Origin: Tupaia tana
Lineage: Eukaryota; Chordata; Mammalia; Scandentia; Tupaiidae
Length of the DNA stretch: 64,000 nucleotides
Reading direction: 5' to 3'
NCBI GenBank assembly: GCA_026018925.1
Contig: JAKSZU010000002.1
Span: 91,539,475-91,603,474, forward strand
Shown here: piece after piece, positions 47,425-57,474 of the stretch
Layout of the letters: each line of letters begins with the position of its first letter
Numbering within the stretch: the stretch's first letter is position 1
The notes under the pieces: model-generated
The model's input: only the letters and a program-made list of their open reading frames with translations
The model's database searches: none
Told to the model about the DNA's origin: nothing
Program-made: the position numbers and the translations under genes

Positions 47425-47689
47425 GGGACCAGCAGTTAGCGTAATGGCTATGTCGCTGGACTCCCATGTAGTCGACCGCAGTTCATGTCCCGGACCCAGT
47501 GACTTAAAACTCTCGCCGGGCGCGTGTGCGTACGTGCCAAAGATCCCAAGAGGACAATGAAGGAGAAGGGATTGCGGCATGGCCATCCCCCCTGGGGGGG
47601 TGATTTCTCGCTTTCTGTCTCTCTGTTTCTCTCTGTCTGGTGAGCGCACGCGCCCTATAGCAAAACCCTCTCCAAAAAAAAAAAAAAAA
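47425..47689 (+). repeat. SINE type A, young
   Basis: Sense copy with dense CpG and a long pure A tail. The segment aaatgtcaagt occurs before (47406-47416) and directly after (47690-47700), consistent with a target duplication with a ragged left edge. Confidence 0.93.
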
Positions 47690-47859
47690 AAATGTCAAGT
47701 AACTGTAAATGTGTTTGAACTAGATTTAATAGGAATGGAAATTCGCTGAAGACTTCTTAACATTGGCACATATAAGTCAGTGAGTTTTCTGAAAAGCTGA
47801 CTGCAGAAGAGTGAGGGTTGAATTGATCACGTTAGAGATTAGGTAGTAATAATACCTAA

Positions 47860-48020
47860 TAAAGAACAACATTTATTGTTCATTTGTCAGGCATGTAAGA
47901 AGAGTTTTACTTGCAGTTTTCTCATTTAACTCTCACCTGAGGAATCTCCTGAAAAGTACCTAAAATAATACATGTTTATCATTTATTTAGCAGAGGACCT
48001 GGCCCATAGGGGCTGAACCA
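47860..48020 (-). repeat. MIR-like fragment
   Basis: aacatttattgttcatttgtcagg and tctcatttaactctcacctg resemble MIR in antisense. Confidence 0.45.
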
Positions 48021-48144
48021 GAGAGATTGTGCTGTAAACTTAGAAATAATAGTGTGTTTTGTCTACCTTTGGATATAACTTTCTAGAAGGGAACTGTGTT
48101 TTTGGAAGATTCTTGAGCCTAATGTAACAATAAACTACTCCCTA

Positions 48145-48146
<2 letters not shown>

Positions 48147-48174
<28 letters not shown>
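48147..48174 (+). repeat. Poly(T) tract
   Basis: About 28 consecutive T, with no recognisable retroposon body attached on either side. Confidence 0.9.
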
Positions 48175-48177
<3 letters not shown>

Positions 48178-48242
48178 CAGTTAAGCCATCTCCTTGATGG
48201 ATTGGTCCTACTTAGTTAGAGGGCTTCAGTAATTGTTCACAG

Positions 48243-48440
48243 TTAGGCAGGTGGTGTGGTGGTTAAAGGCATTGGATTCCCACATGGCCGATTGCGGTTC
48301 GAGTCCCAGACCTGGCAGCTTGTTTCTTTGCTTTTCCTTTCTCTCTTGCTCACTCGCTCTCGCTCTTGCTCTCTCTCTCTGGTCAAATTAAAAAATAATA
48401 GCAGGTGGAAGTAAATAAATAATTCTTTTTAAAAAGTAGT
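48243..48440 (+). repeat. SINE type B
   Basis: Sense: ggcaggtggtgtggtgg, cccacatggccgattgc, an intact B box (ggttcgagtcc), cagcttgtttctttgc, (CTCGCT)-type run, ctctggtcaaatt and A-rich tail. Flanks gttcacagtta and gttcacagttc fit a target duplication. Confidence 0.87.
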
Positions 48441-48639
48441 TCACAGTTCACATTGAACTGCCTTTGGGTGAAAAAGTGATCTGACTTTTTTGTTTAACCT
48501 GGGTTTATGAGTTGATTAGTCATGGACCTAAAATGATAAACCCATTAGTTACCATTTACATTAAAGCATCACTGCCCCACCTGCAGTGGCATACAGTATT
48601 AAGGTACCACTGAGGTGTTCTGCAGACTGAGGCTGCATG

Positions 48640-48775
48640 AAGCCTGGGCTCAAATTCCAGCTTGACTTGAAAGCTGGGTGTGGTGGTGTACACCTCTGAT
48701 CCTAGCTGCTCCTGAGAGGCTGAAGCAGGAGAATCAAGGCATAGTGAAATGACATCTTAAAAAAAAAAGAGAGAG
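48640..48775 (+). repeat. 7SL-derived, FLAM/FRAM-like SINE monomer
   Basis: agctgggtgtggtggtg, cctctgatcctagctgc, gagaggctgaagcaggag and aatcaaggcatagtgaaatgac, then poly(A), follow the Alu/7SL monomer order. It is old and diverged. 7SL-derived SINEs of this kind are confined to Euarchontoglires as far as I know. Confidence 0.7.
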
Positions 48776-49095
48776 AGAGGGACAAATCTCGTCTTGTTAG
48801 CATCCTAATAATTGACCGTGGCTATAGCTGTTAACTGAGCATCAGTAACAGTTTTACCATGGACTTTTATTTCATAGTACCTGTAGTTGACTAGTACAGA
48901 TACTTTCAAATAACTCATTTATTGTACTCTAACTCTCCTATCCACATACCAGAATACAATTCATATTATAGGGAAATACATAGAAAATAATTTCGTAAAA
49001 AAAAAATAATAATTTGTAGGGAAAATGCTTATTCTGCTCTAATCTCTCAATTATTTATAGTTAATTATGCAAGTGGTATGTGAGTGTATATTCTT

Positions 49096-49353
49096 TTTTT
49101 TTTTTTTTTAAGGATTTTGCCATGGGGCATGCTTGAACTTGCCAGAGAGAGACAGATAGAGGGAGAGTGAAAAGCACCCCCACAGGGAGATGGCCACACC
49201 TCAGTTCCTTCTCCTTCATTTTCCTCTCAGGATTTTGGACACGCACGCACGCCCAGTGTGATTTTCAAGCCATCAGGTCTGGGACTCTGGGATTCAAACC
49301 ACTGTTAACCACGTGGGAATCCAGTGCCTTAACCACTATGCCACTTGCTGGCC
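49096..49353 (-). repeat. SINE, diverged long type, with TSD
   Basis: Antisense: T-run, aaggattttgccatggggc, gagatggccacacctcag, actatgccacttgctggccc. gtgtatattctt stands at both sides (about 49083 and 49359). Confidence 0.88.
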
Positions 49354-49512
49354 CATTAGTGTATATTCTTATGAAAATTGAAACTTGGCAAGAAGTGACA
49401 GGATCTCTTTGAACTATCTTCTGTCCATGTGTCCCTTAGACCTCTCTCCAAAATAAGTAGTCTGTAACCTTTCAGAACCTCTTCCTATGTGTTCATATAA
49501 AAATATATGTTT

Positions 49513-49765
49513 AGGGCCAGCAGGTGGCGTGGTGGTTAAGAGCACTGGACTCCCACATGGCTGACCACAGTTTAAGTCCTGGACTTGGCAGCTTGCTTTC
49601 TCACTTTCCCTCTCTCTCTCTCTCACTCTGTCACTCTCTGGTCAAGGTAGGTAGGTAGGTAGGTAGATAGGTAGGTAGGTAGGTAGGTAGGTAGGTAGGT
49701 AGGTAGATAGATAGATAGATAGATAGATAAAGTTAAATAAAGTTAAATAAAATAATTCTTGAAAA
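49513..49765 (+). repeat. SINE type B with (GTAG)n/(ATAG)n tail
   Basis: Sense: gggccagcaggtggcgtgg, cccacatggctgaccac, cagcttgctttctcactttcc, ctctggtcaagg. The tail is an (AGGT)n(AGAT)n microsatellite at about 49647-49728 followed by agttaaata repeats. Confidence 0.9.
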
Positions 49766-49784
49766 AATAAGTACATGTTTAAAA

Positions 49785-50012
49785 TATATCTGTAGCCTAG
49801 TGAATAAAAGAGCTGATTGCTACATGGCCAACCATGGTTTGAATCTCAGCCCTGACAACCTGAAAAACACACTGATATGTATGTATGCATGCCCCAAATC
49901 CCGAAGGGATGGAGAAAGAGGAGAAAGGATCATACTGTGACCACACCCCATTGAGGTTCTCTCCTCTTTCTCTTTCTGTCTCACAAGTATGCACACTCTG
50001 GAGCAATTAAAA
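49785..50012 (+). repeat. SINE, diverged long type
   Basis: Sense old variant: ctacatggccaaccatgg, aacctgaaaaacacactg, catgccccaaatcccgaagg, accacaccccattgagg, ctctggagcaatt. It belongs with the copies at 28872 and 57250. Confidence 0.75.
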
Positions 50013-50047
50013 AGTATGTAAATATGTATATATAAAAATATATATGG

Positions 50048-50048
50048 C

Positions 50049-50079
<31 letters not shown>

Positions 50080-50080
50080 C
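50048..50080 (+). repeat. (GT)n(GC)n tract
   Basis: GT units followed by GC units, alternating purine-pyrimidine, directly before a type B SINE head. Confidence 0.95.
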
Positions 50081-50262
50081 CAGCAGATGGCATGGTGGTG
50101 AAGGCACTGGACTCCCATATGGCTGACCACAGTTCAAGTTCTGGACCTGGCTGCTTGCTTTCTCACTGTCCCTCTCTCTCTCTCTCACTGTCTCTTTCTG
50201 GTGAGATCACATGTCTGGTACAAATTAAACAATAATAATAGAATTAATTATTTAAAAATATA
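50081..50262 (+). repeat. SINE type B
   Basis: Sense: gccagcagatggcatggtgg, cccatatggctgaccac, ggctgcttgctttctcac, ctggtgagatcacatg. The 3' end is slightly longer than in other B copies. Confidence 0.85.
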
Positions 50263-50370
50263 TATATATATGTATACAAACATCTTCATGTATGTTTCTC
50301 TTTTTTTATATATAAGGGACATCAAATGCAGATTCTGCATCTTGTTTTTTTCAATCAAAAATGCCTTATA

Positions 50371-50622
50371 GGGACCAGCAGATGGTATAACAGTTAAGCC
50401 ACTAGACTCCCACATAGTCGACTGCAGTTCAAGTCCTGGACCCGGTGGCTTCACACTCATGCCAGGCATGTGTCCCTGTATGCCCAAAATCCCAAGAGGA
50501 GAAAGGAGGAGAAGGGAGTACAGTGTGGCCATTCCCCCAGGGGGTGATTTCTCACTTTCTGTCTCTTTTTCTCTCCAGCGAGCACATACACCCTATAGCA
50601 AAAATCTCTCTTAAAAAAAAAG
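50371..50622 (+). repeat. SINE type A, somewhat diverged
   Basis: Sense copy gggaccagcagatggtataac to ccctatagcaaaaatctctc plus A tail. Several CpGs are decayed. Confidence 0.9.
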
Positions 50623-51149
50623 TCTTTCTTATAAATTTTCTATATAATTATTTGTATATGCTAATTCACCAAAAATAAAAGAAAGACAGTTGCATGGTGT
50701 CCCTTAATATGCAGTAATTTACTTATTTATTCCTCTTAGTGGACATTGAAGTTATTTTAGTAATATGCACTGGAACGATCATGCTTGTCTGCTCCTCTTT
50801 AAACACATATTCATTTCTCTAAATTAAATGCTCTAATTTATATAGACAGAGATAAAACTGTGATTCCTAATGATTAGTAATGGATTTCATTCCACTCCCT
50901 TCACGGGTGATTGCACTAGCAGTGTGTTATGATGCCACAATTGAGAGCCGATGGCTTAGAAACATCTGGTACTGACGTGGTTGGGACTGGGGGGTGTATC
51001 TCTTAACATGTCTCTCCATGAATCTGTTTAGTTACAAAACGGTATAATAGTTGTCTTCCTGCTTCACTTATGGGGAGGATAGCATGATATAGTAGATATA
51101 TGCTGTAAGAAAGCTAATATAAATCTGAGCTGTACTAGATAGATGATAA

Positions 51150-51230
51150 TCTTCTCCAAAGCAGGGACTATATTCCATTCATTTCTGCGTATTTAAAACA
51201 CAGTGCCTGGCACTTAGTAGGCAGTGTTGG
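51150..51230 (+). repeat. L2 3' end
   Basis: ccaaagcagggactatattcc, acacagtgcctggcacttag and taggcagtg follow the L2 3' region. Confidence 0.6.
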
Positions 51231-51329
51231 TGGACTGGATCCCAGAAATTAAGGCAAACCAAAAAGAGGAACTTATTTATGAGAAAGTTCTAAGCCAGTA
51301 GAATTTTTTTAGGTACATACATTGTTGTT

Positions 51330-51561
51330 GTTTTTAATTGGCAGAGGGTGTGTGTGCTCACCAGAGAGAGAGAGAGAGAGAGAGAGAGACCCTAACTGGT
51401 CATGCTGTGATACCTTTTCCTCTGTTTCTCCATTCCATCAGGATTCGGGGCATGCATGCACATGTCTAGCATGTTTATCAAGCCACAAGCGCCTGGATTC
51501 AAAGCACAGTCAGCCTTACAGGGTCCAGATCCCTTAATCACTGGTCTGTGGGTCTGGCCCC
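51330..51561 (-). repeat. SINE, diverged long type
   Basis: Antisense: ggcagagggtgtgtgtgctc, (AG)n run at 51364-51389, aactggtcatgctgtg, ggattcggggcatgcatgc, ggtctggcccc. The head is decayed. Confidence 0.75.
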
Positions 51562-51579
51562 TTAGATATCTTTTACATC

Positions 51580-51850
51580 TGGAATCTGTACATCTTACAT
51601 TGAGAATTTTCTACCTTTTAGCCTATCTTCTGTCACTTCCCTGCTAGAATGTAGCTTTAATTCTAATGTATCACATTCTTTCATGGCTTTTCTCCCAACG
51701 CAAACACTGGTCATTATTCCTCTTGAATTTAGCGCTAAGCTCAAGCACTACATACATCCTTTATGCTGTTTCTCCTGCCTTTTCTGACTTCCTAAGTGTT
51801 ACGCATTTCTCACTGGTAAAGCCATTGTTGCATCTATACCTCTATTTATT
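51580..51850 (+). repeat. L2-like fragment
   Basis: cttctgtcacttccctgctag, ctcttgaatttagcgctaagc and tgctgtttctcctgcctttt have the order of L2 text. Confidence 0.5.
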
Positions 51851-51852
51851 CA

Positions 51853-52068
51853 TTTTTTTTTTATTGTCAAAAGGTACACTCACCAGAAAAAGGGAAAGCA
51901 CCCACCAGTGAGGCATGGTCACACCCACAATCTGTTTTCCTCCATTTCTCCATCACGTCAAACGTGGACACACACCCAGCGTGTTTTCAAGCCTCTGGTG
52001 CTAAGACTTGAACCCCATTCAGCCATGTGGGATCCAGATCTCTTAACCACTGTACCACAGGGCCAGCC
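51853..52068 (-). repeat. SINE, diverged long type
   Basis: Antisense: gtcaaaaggtacactcacc, gcatggtcacacccac, ggacacacacccagcgtg, actgtaccacagggccagcc. Confidence 0.7.
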
Positions 52069-52222
52069 TGCATATAACCTAAATGGCACAGAGTGACTGT
52101 TGCTGACCGAATGCCTGCTACCTCTGGGACTTGGTGGAATGTCATAGAACATTTTCTCTATTTCATTTGCATAACATGACTTGCTGGATTTCTCAACAGA
52201 TAGATATTATTTCTGTTATAAA

Positions 52223-52305
52223 TATTGGGTTGTTGGAAAAGTCATGATGTATTGTTGTATAGAAAAACAGAAAAAATGTGTCATGACTTTTCCAACAACC
52301 CAATA
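52223..52305. mobile_element. mariner-type hairpin MITE, copy 4, nearly perfect
   Basis: TA-bounded. The left arm ttgggttgttggaaaagtca is the exact inverse complement of the right terminus, with about 27 paired bases. A short centre (tgttgtatagaaaaacag) separates the arms. This is the best preserved of the five. Confidence 0.92.
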
Positions 52306-52625
52306 ATTTATTCATGCTTTGGGGATTCTGGCCACGTATTTCGGCTTTTTTTTTTTTTTTATACTACTCACATATCAAAGGAACTACCAATATCTTCAGT
52401 TGCTCATATCAGTTCCTAGAGTCTTAGTTTACTTTTTCTTAATTTCCTTCTCTTATTTGGTAAGTTTTAGTTTTTCTAAGATTTAGTTACCTCTTCCTCG
52501 TGAACATGTTAGGATAAGCATACAGCTATATGTAAAGTACTCAGGAGAAGCTGGAGGAGCTCCCAAACCTGTATCACACCCAGATCTTCCTCAGGGTAAT
52601 CTGGATGTGACAGTAAATAAAGGAC

Positions 52626-52660
52626 TTGTGTGTGTATGTGTGTGTGTGGGGGGGGGGGGG
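52626..52660 (+). repeat. (GT)n(G)n tract
   Basis: GT units interrupted by one atg, then 12 G. Confidence 0.9.
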
Positions 52661-52897
52661 AGTTAGCTGCTGACTGCCTGTGCAAGCTTGGCTAACAGCT
52701 AAGCTAGCCAGCCTTTCTGTTTTCCCCTCTTTTAAAATGTATTTTTAGTTTTCTTATTTGCTGCAAGACTAGGAAAATAAAGCTCTCATTTAACAGGACC
52801 TTAAAATGACCCAGGACTACTGATAATATTAACTTACATTAACAAAGCATTCTTTAATTACAACTAAACAAGTTATTGAATAGTTATAACTAGTATA

Positions 52898-53168
52898 GGG
52901 ACCAGCAGTTAGCATAATGGCTATGTCGCTGGACTCCCATGTAGTCAACCACAGTTCAAGTCCCAGACCCGATGACTTACAACTCACGCCAGACGTGTGT
53001 GCATGCGTGCCCAAGATCCAAGAGGAGAATGGAGGAGAAGGGATTGCAACGTGGCCATCCCCCCGAGGGGTGATTTCTCGCTTTCTGTCTCTCTGTCTGT
53101 CTCTGTCTGTCAGTCTGGTGAGCACACACGCCCTATAGCCAAAACCTCTCCAAAAAAAAAAAAAAAAA
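52898..53168 (+). repeat. SINE type A, with 16-bp TSD
   Basis: Sense copy gggaccagcagttagcataatgg to cccaaaacctctcc-like end plus A tail. Perfect duplication agttataactagtata at 52882-52897 and 53169-53184. Confidence 0.94.
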
Positions 53169-53339
53169 AGTTATAACTAGTATAGAAATTTTGGTAAGGG
53201 TATTCTTACCTATTTCTGACCTAATAATTTATATTAAACCATCAAATATCAACCAAAAATAATTTTTAAATACCTGACACACTGTTGCCTGGGAGGGCCC
53301 AGAATTTCAGAGAGAAATGATCTGAACGGAGAAATTCAA

Positions 53340-53845
53340 GGACATGTTGTTTCTGCAGTGATGCACTCCTGCCTGCTCCAATTCTTCTCACTTCCTTCCT
53401 GTTAGTCTCACTCTCTGCACGTCAGAATTAGGCAACTACTTGTGGTTTCTCACATTTGCTATGCCATTTTACTCCTTTTAATTCTCTCCCCAGGCAATTA
53501 CTAATACCTGAAATTTTCCTTCCCTTTCACCAGTCTAGCTAGTGAACACATTCTCACCTTCCAAGACACAGCTTGTGTGTCACCTTCATTAATGAATCCT
53601 TTTTGTAAGTCCTCCCCATTTCGCAGAATTGACCGATTTCTCTTTTGATTCCCCTGTGTACCACACAGGGGAATGCAACTGTGTAACAACTCAGTTGCAT
53701 TTATTTGTTGATATATTTGTCTTCCCTTCCCAAAATGTAGGTTTCTTAAGCATAGTCAACTCTTTTATTCATTTTAAAGTTTTCAGCATCCATCATAGTA
53801 TAGAGTAAGAAGTAGGCAATTAACAAATGTTTGTAAAGTAAACAA
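53340..53845 (+). repeat. L2 fragment
   Basis: ctctccccaggcaattac, ccaagacacagcttgtgtgtc, tcctttttgtaagtcctcccc, cccaaaatgtaggtttcttaagc and gtaggcaattaacaaatg follow the L2 3' region in order. Confidence 0.65.
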
Positions 53846-55012
53846 AAACAAAACAATAAACATAGTACATATAAGAATATTATATATAAAATAAAACACG
53901 AGAAAATGTATTATTTTGTAAATCAAAATGTTTAGGTGATCACTTTCATTCATTTTTACAGTCCAGATTTTATATTTCATTATGAGAGTCTGAAGTCATG
54001 GATGAGTATTAATAGCAAGAGATTTCTGGGTTTCTTTTCATTCATATTCAATTTTTGATAATTTTATTAAAAATATTTAATACTCTGTAAGGACATCTAA
54101 TTGGTTGGAGAAGAATAAATTCAGATATAATAAATTCATTGAGACAAAAGTTTCTGTGCCATTCTTATATTATTTTTAGCCTTCTAATATAATATTCCCC
54201 ATAACTATAATAAGACAGCCAACAATTTCACACTGTTAGATTTGAAAGATTGGCACATATTAACAAAATTACCATATTTTAGAGACTTCAATAATACTGA
54301 GTTTAATCATTTTTAATTCTCTATCACTTCTTTTTAAGATTCTTAATACTTAAAATTATGAAGTATTTGCACATACTTATTATTGTCTTCTTTTTTAGCA
54401 GGTTTAACAGTCTCATTATTCACTGTAGTTGTCAGTTACCAATTGAGTGTACATGTATAATTTTTTTTAAATTGCTGATTTAATTGATCATTAGTTATTA
54501 CTAAAAATGTTAAGAGAACAATAATAAATAATACCCACTTATACTACATCTGACTCATGAACTTAATTATCGTCTTCCCACATATATATAACACACACAC
54601 ACACACACACACTCTCTCTCTCTCTCTCATCATAGATGCCTAGCAGTAGTTTACTCTGGGAAGAAGTTAGCCAAGGACCATGACATTAAAAAGGAGATGG
54701 GCAGAGTTAGTTGAACAGGAAAATATATATGGGCCAAGCAAGGGATTAAAACTGCATTGGGATCAGTTGGTAAAACTTCTCAGAAGATTCTCTGAATCTT
54801 CATATTAAGGTGTCATTTTAAACTAATCATTAACCAAATTATTATATTTCACTCGTCATTGAGTTAATTGGTTAGTTATAAATGTTTACCGTTGGTATAA
54901 GATGAAAACTAGTGCTTTCAAACACTTTCGTTTTCTTTTCTCTTCTTCTTTTCCCTGTTACCCATAAATAGGAACTTAATATCATGTACTTAGCTCCTGT
55001 TTTCTTTTAAAG
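53846..55012 (+). other. SINE-free AT-rich intron stretch
   Basis: No young repeat is seen except a (CA)n(CT)n microsatellite at about 54592-54629. The stretch ends in a polypyrimidine tract and AG just before the candidate exon. Confidence 0.45.
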
Positions 55013-55071
55013 ATGATACTTACACACAGGATGGATTATCCAAAAATTGCAGTGAAAAAGGCCACTGAAAG
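55013..55071 (+). CDS. Candidate 59-bp exon with a possible start codon
   Basis: The upstream sequence ctcctgttttcttttaaag is a good acceptor with a polypyrimidine tract, and gaaag|gtaact is a strong donor. Inside, an ATG at 55031 has A at -3 and G at +4 and opens a frame of 13 codons plus two bases to the donor (MDYPKIAVKKATE). A second in-frame ATG is the first codon of the segment (55013), with poor context. The segment lies in 2.2 kb free of SINEs. It would be the second exon of the gene starting at 16.1 kb and would carry its translation start. I do not recognise the peptide. Short segments of this kind can arise by chance, so this remains a candidate. Confidence 0.35.
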
Positions 55072-56052
55072 GTAACTTTGTTTCCATCTTAAAACCTTAA
55101 AATATCAGAAAATAATAATGACATAGGAAGTAGAAAATATACACAAGGTAGTCAGTTATGTAATATGTTTTGATGAAATATAACTATTCTGTCTCAGATT
55201 TATTGTACTTTCCTTGATCCTTAGAAAATGGTAGCACCCACCACAAAACCACACTGTATAAATTGCCGACTGTGGCTGACTTGCACATTCCTTTCAGGAG
55301 AACTTGTAACTAGTAAGCCTTTTAACTGTAAGAAATGAACAACATTCATGGCCTTGAGGCAGTGCTTAAATGAGAAAAAAAATTTTTTTTTCTCTTTAAG
55401 AAGTAGTAATGTGGATCATTATGTTACACTAGCTATTAATGTTTATTGTTTTTCCTTGGTAAATTAGTGTAAGCTTATAAAGTTGAAAAATCTGTTCTTT
55501 GGTAACATAGTCCTTTATTTCCTTCAGGCTTTTAAATAACTCCAAAACTAGTCATAATAGCTCATTTAAAGTAAGTAGCATTTAGATGACTGATTTGGTA
55601 TGTTTCTATTAGCTTAGTTTTGCAAATAACTGGTTATCTGTGTAAAATGATTGCATTACTTATGTTTTATGATAAATTTATGCTGAAAATTGAGTTTTAT
55701 CATAAGTGAGATAGTGTCTGAATTTTAGGTTATTTTAATCACCTAGCTATAATTCTTGGCATTTAAAAATAACTTGATATTACAGATTTTTTTGAAAGTC
55801 TGCTTTGCCTTGATCGTATTGTAACATTATGCTCTAAAAAATATAATCCCAATAATTTGCTTTAAAAAATGCTATTGACGTTTTTTAGGTTAAATTAATG
55901 ACATTTGGAAATCCTTTGAATAAAATTTCAAAGTATACCAATTTGCATATGTTGTGATACTTGCATCATATTACCAGCAATGAGAAAGTATTTAAACGTA
56001 GTGTATATATTTAGACAGTTCATACGAGTCTTACTTTCTTTTTTTGTTTTTT
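55072..56052 (+). other. SINE-free AT-rich sequence after the candidate exon
   Basis: No repeat family or further exon was recognised. Confidence 0.4.
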
Positions 56053-56072
56053 AAAATTATTTATTCAGTTTT

Positions 56073-56338
56073 GGGACCAGCAGTTAGCGTAATGGCTATG
56101 TCGCTGGACTCCCACGTAGTCGACCGCGGTTCGAGTCCCGGACCCGGCGGCTTAAACTCACGCTAGGCGCGTGTGCGTGCGTGCCCAAGATCCCGAGAGG
56201 AGAATGGAGGAGAAGGGATTGCGGCGTGGCCATCCCCCCTGGGGGGTGATTTCTTGCTTTCTATCTCTCTGTCTCTCTCTGTCTGTCTGGCGAGCGCACG
56301 CGCCCTATAGCAAAAACCTCTCCAAAAAAAGAAAAAAA
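56073..56338 (+). repeat. SINE type A, closest to consensus, with 20-bp TSD
   Basis: Sense copy with intact A- and B-box-like parts (tagcgtaatggc, ggttcgagtcc) and nearly all CpGs. A perfect 20-bp duplication, 56053-56072 and 56339-56358, lies in the T-rich tail of the next SINE. It is very young. Confidence 0.96.
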
Positions 56339-56358
56339 AAAATTATTTATTCAGTTTT

Positions 56359-56490
56359 ATTTATTTATTTTTAATTTGACCAGAGCGAGAGTAAAGAAAA
56401 GTTAAGAAAGCAAGCCACCAGGTCTGGGACTTGAACCACAGTCAGCCATGTGGGAGTCCAGTGCTTTAACCATCATGCCACCTGCAGGAT
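56359..56490 (-). repeat. SINE type B, tail interrupted by the type A insertion
   Basis: Antisense: tttttaatttgaccagagcg, aagccaccaggtctggg, catcatgccacctgcagg. Part of its T-rich tail lies on the other side of the type A copy at 56073. Confidence 0.85.
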
Positions 56491-56513
56491 CACTATTCTT
56501 CCTTCTAGGTTTA

Positions 56514-56765
56514 TTTTATTTATTTATTTATTTATTTATTTTAGAGAGATTTTTGCTATTAGATGTATGCACTTGCTGGAGAGACAGAGATAGCAAGAAA
56601 TCACACCACAGGGGGAAGCAATCCCTTCTCCATTCTCCTCTCTGGATTGGGCACATAACGCACATCTTCCCAGTGTGAGTTTTAAGCCACCGGGTCTGGG
56701 ACTCAAACCACAGTTGACTATGTGGGAGTCCAACTATGTAACCATTGCACCATCTGCTGGTCCTT
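56514..56765 (-). repeat. SINE type A relative, diverged, with TSD
   Basis: Antisense: (TTTA)n tail, gagagatttttgctattag, ccaccgggtctgggactc, gcaccatctgctggtcc. cttctaggttta stands at 56502-56513 and 56766-56777. Confidence 0.88.
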
Positions 56766-56957
56766 CTTCTAGGTTTAATTTTTAAATCTGTGTGTGGTCA
56801 AAAGATTTCAAAACTTGCTTTAATTTTTAAACACATGACATTATTCTGCTATCCTGACTGCATACCATTGCTTCTTTCTGTGGTATAGATACTTCAGACT
56901 CGTTGCAGTCTGATAATGTCAGTTAGTCCGCAGAAGAGACACAAATTGTAATTAAGT

Positions 56958-57470
56958 AGTGAGGGGCAGGTTCTATAGCTTGGTGGTTAAGGGAGTCAGA
57001 TCCTGGGGCCAGCAGGTGGCATAATGGTTAAGGCACTGAACTTCCATGTGGTCCACCACAGTTTGTGTCCCAGACTCTGTGACTTGAACTTCACGCCGAA
57101 TGCACATGTGTATGCCTAAAATCTCAAGAGGACTAAGTTCTCAGAGGTTGCAGTCTGGCCATCCTCTATGGGGCAGGGGTGATTCTCTTTCTTTGTCTCT
57201 CCAGCTGGTACATACATGCTCCATATCACAACAATCTCAGAGAAAGGGAATGGGGGAAGCTAGATCTCACATAGCCAACTGTGGTTGGAATCCTGGCCTG
57301 GGCGGCTTCAACAGCACCAAGTGTGTACACGTGCATGCTCCACAATCCTGACAGGATGGAGAAATGGAAAAGGGATTGTGGTGTGGCCATACCCCATTTG
57401 AGAGTGCTTTCTCCCTCTCAGGCTTTCTGGTGAGCATACATGCCATCTAGCACTGTTAATAAAAAAAGTA
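56958..57470 (+). repeat. SINE, diverged long type, split by another SINE
   Basis: Head part at about 56958-57003 (caggttctatagcttggtgg, gggagtcagatcc). Body resumes at about 57250 (gctagatctcacatagcc, caacagcaccaagtgtg, gtggccataccccatttg, catgccatctagcac). Confidence 0.75.
57004..57249 (+). repeat. SINE, diverged long type, inserted in the previous one
   Basis: Sense: ggggccagcaggtggcataatgg, tccatgtggtccaccac, atgcctaaaatctcaagagg, ggccatcctctatggggc, tccatatcacaacaatctc. Imperfect flanks gggagtcagatc and ggaagctagatc fit a target duplication in the outer SINE. Confidence 0.82.
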
Positions 57471-57474
57471 GTAG

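Larger units (their letters stand above)
16571..55012 (+). other. Inferred first intron
   Basis: The region between the donor at 16571 and the candidate acceptor before 55013 holds no ORF of protein-coding character. Its content is repeats and unique AT-rich sequence. The call depends on both exon calls. If the 55013 exon is wrong, the intron simply continues out of the window. Confidence 0.4.

Noticed and set aside
48147..48174. Poly(T) tract as the tail of an antisense retrogene
   Set aside because: No recognisable retrocopy body or flanking duplication was found next to it.
56074..56150. tRNA gene in the head of the type A SINEs
   Set aside because: The A- and B-box-like parts are present, but the sequence cannot form a normal acceptor stem or anticodon arm and is followed by a SINE body. 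It is a tRNA-derived SINE.
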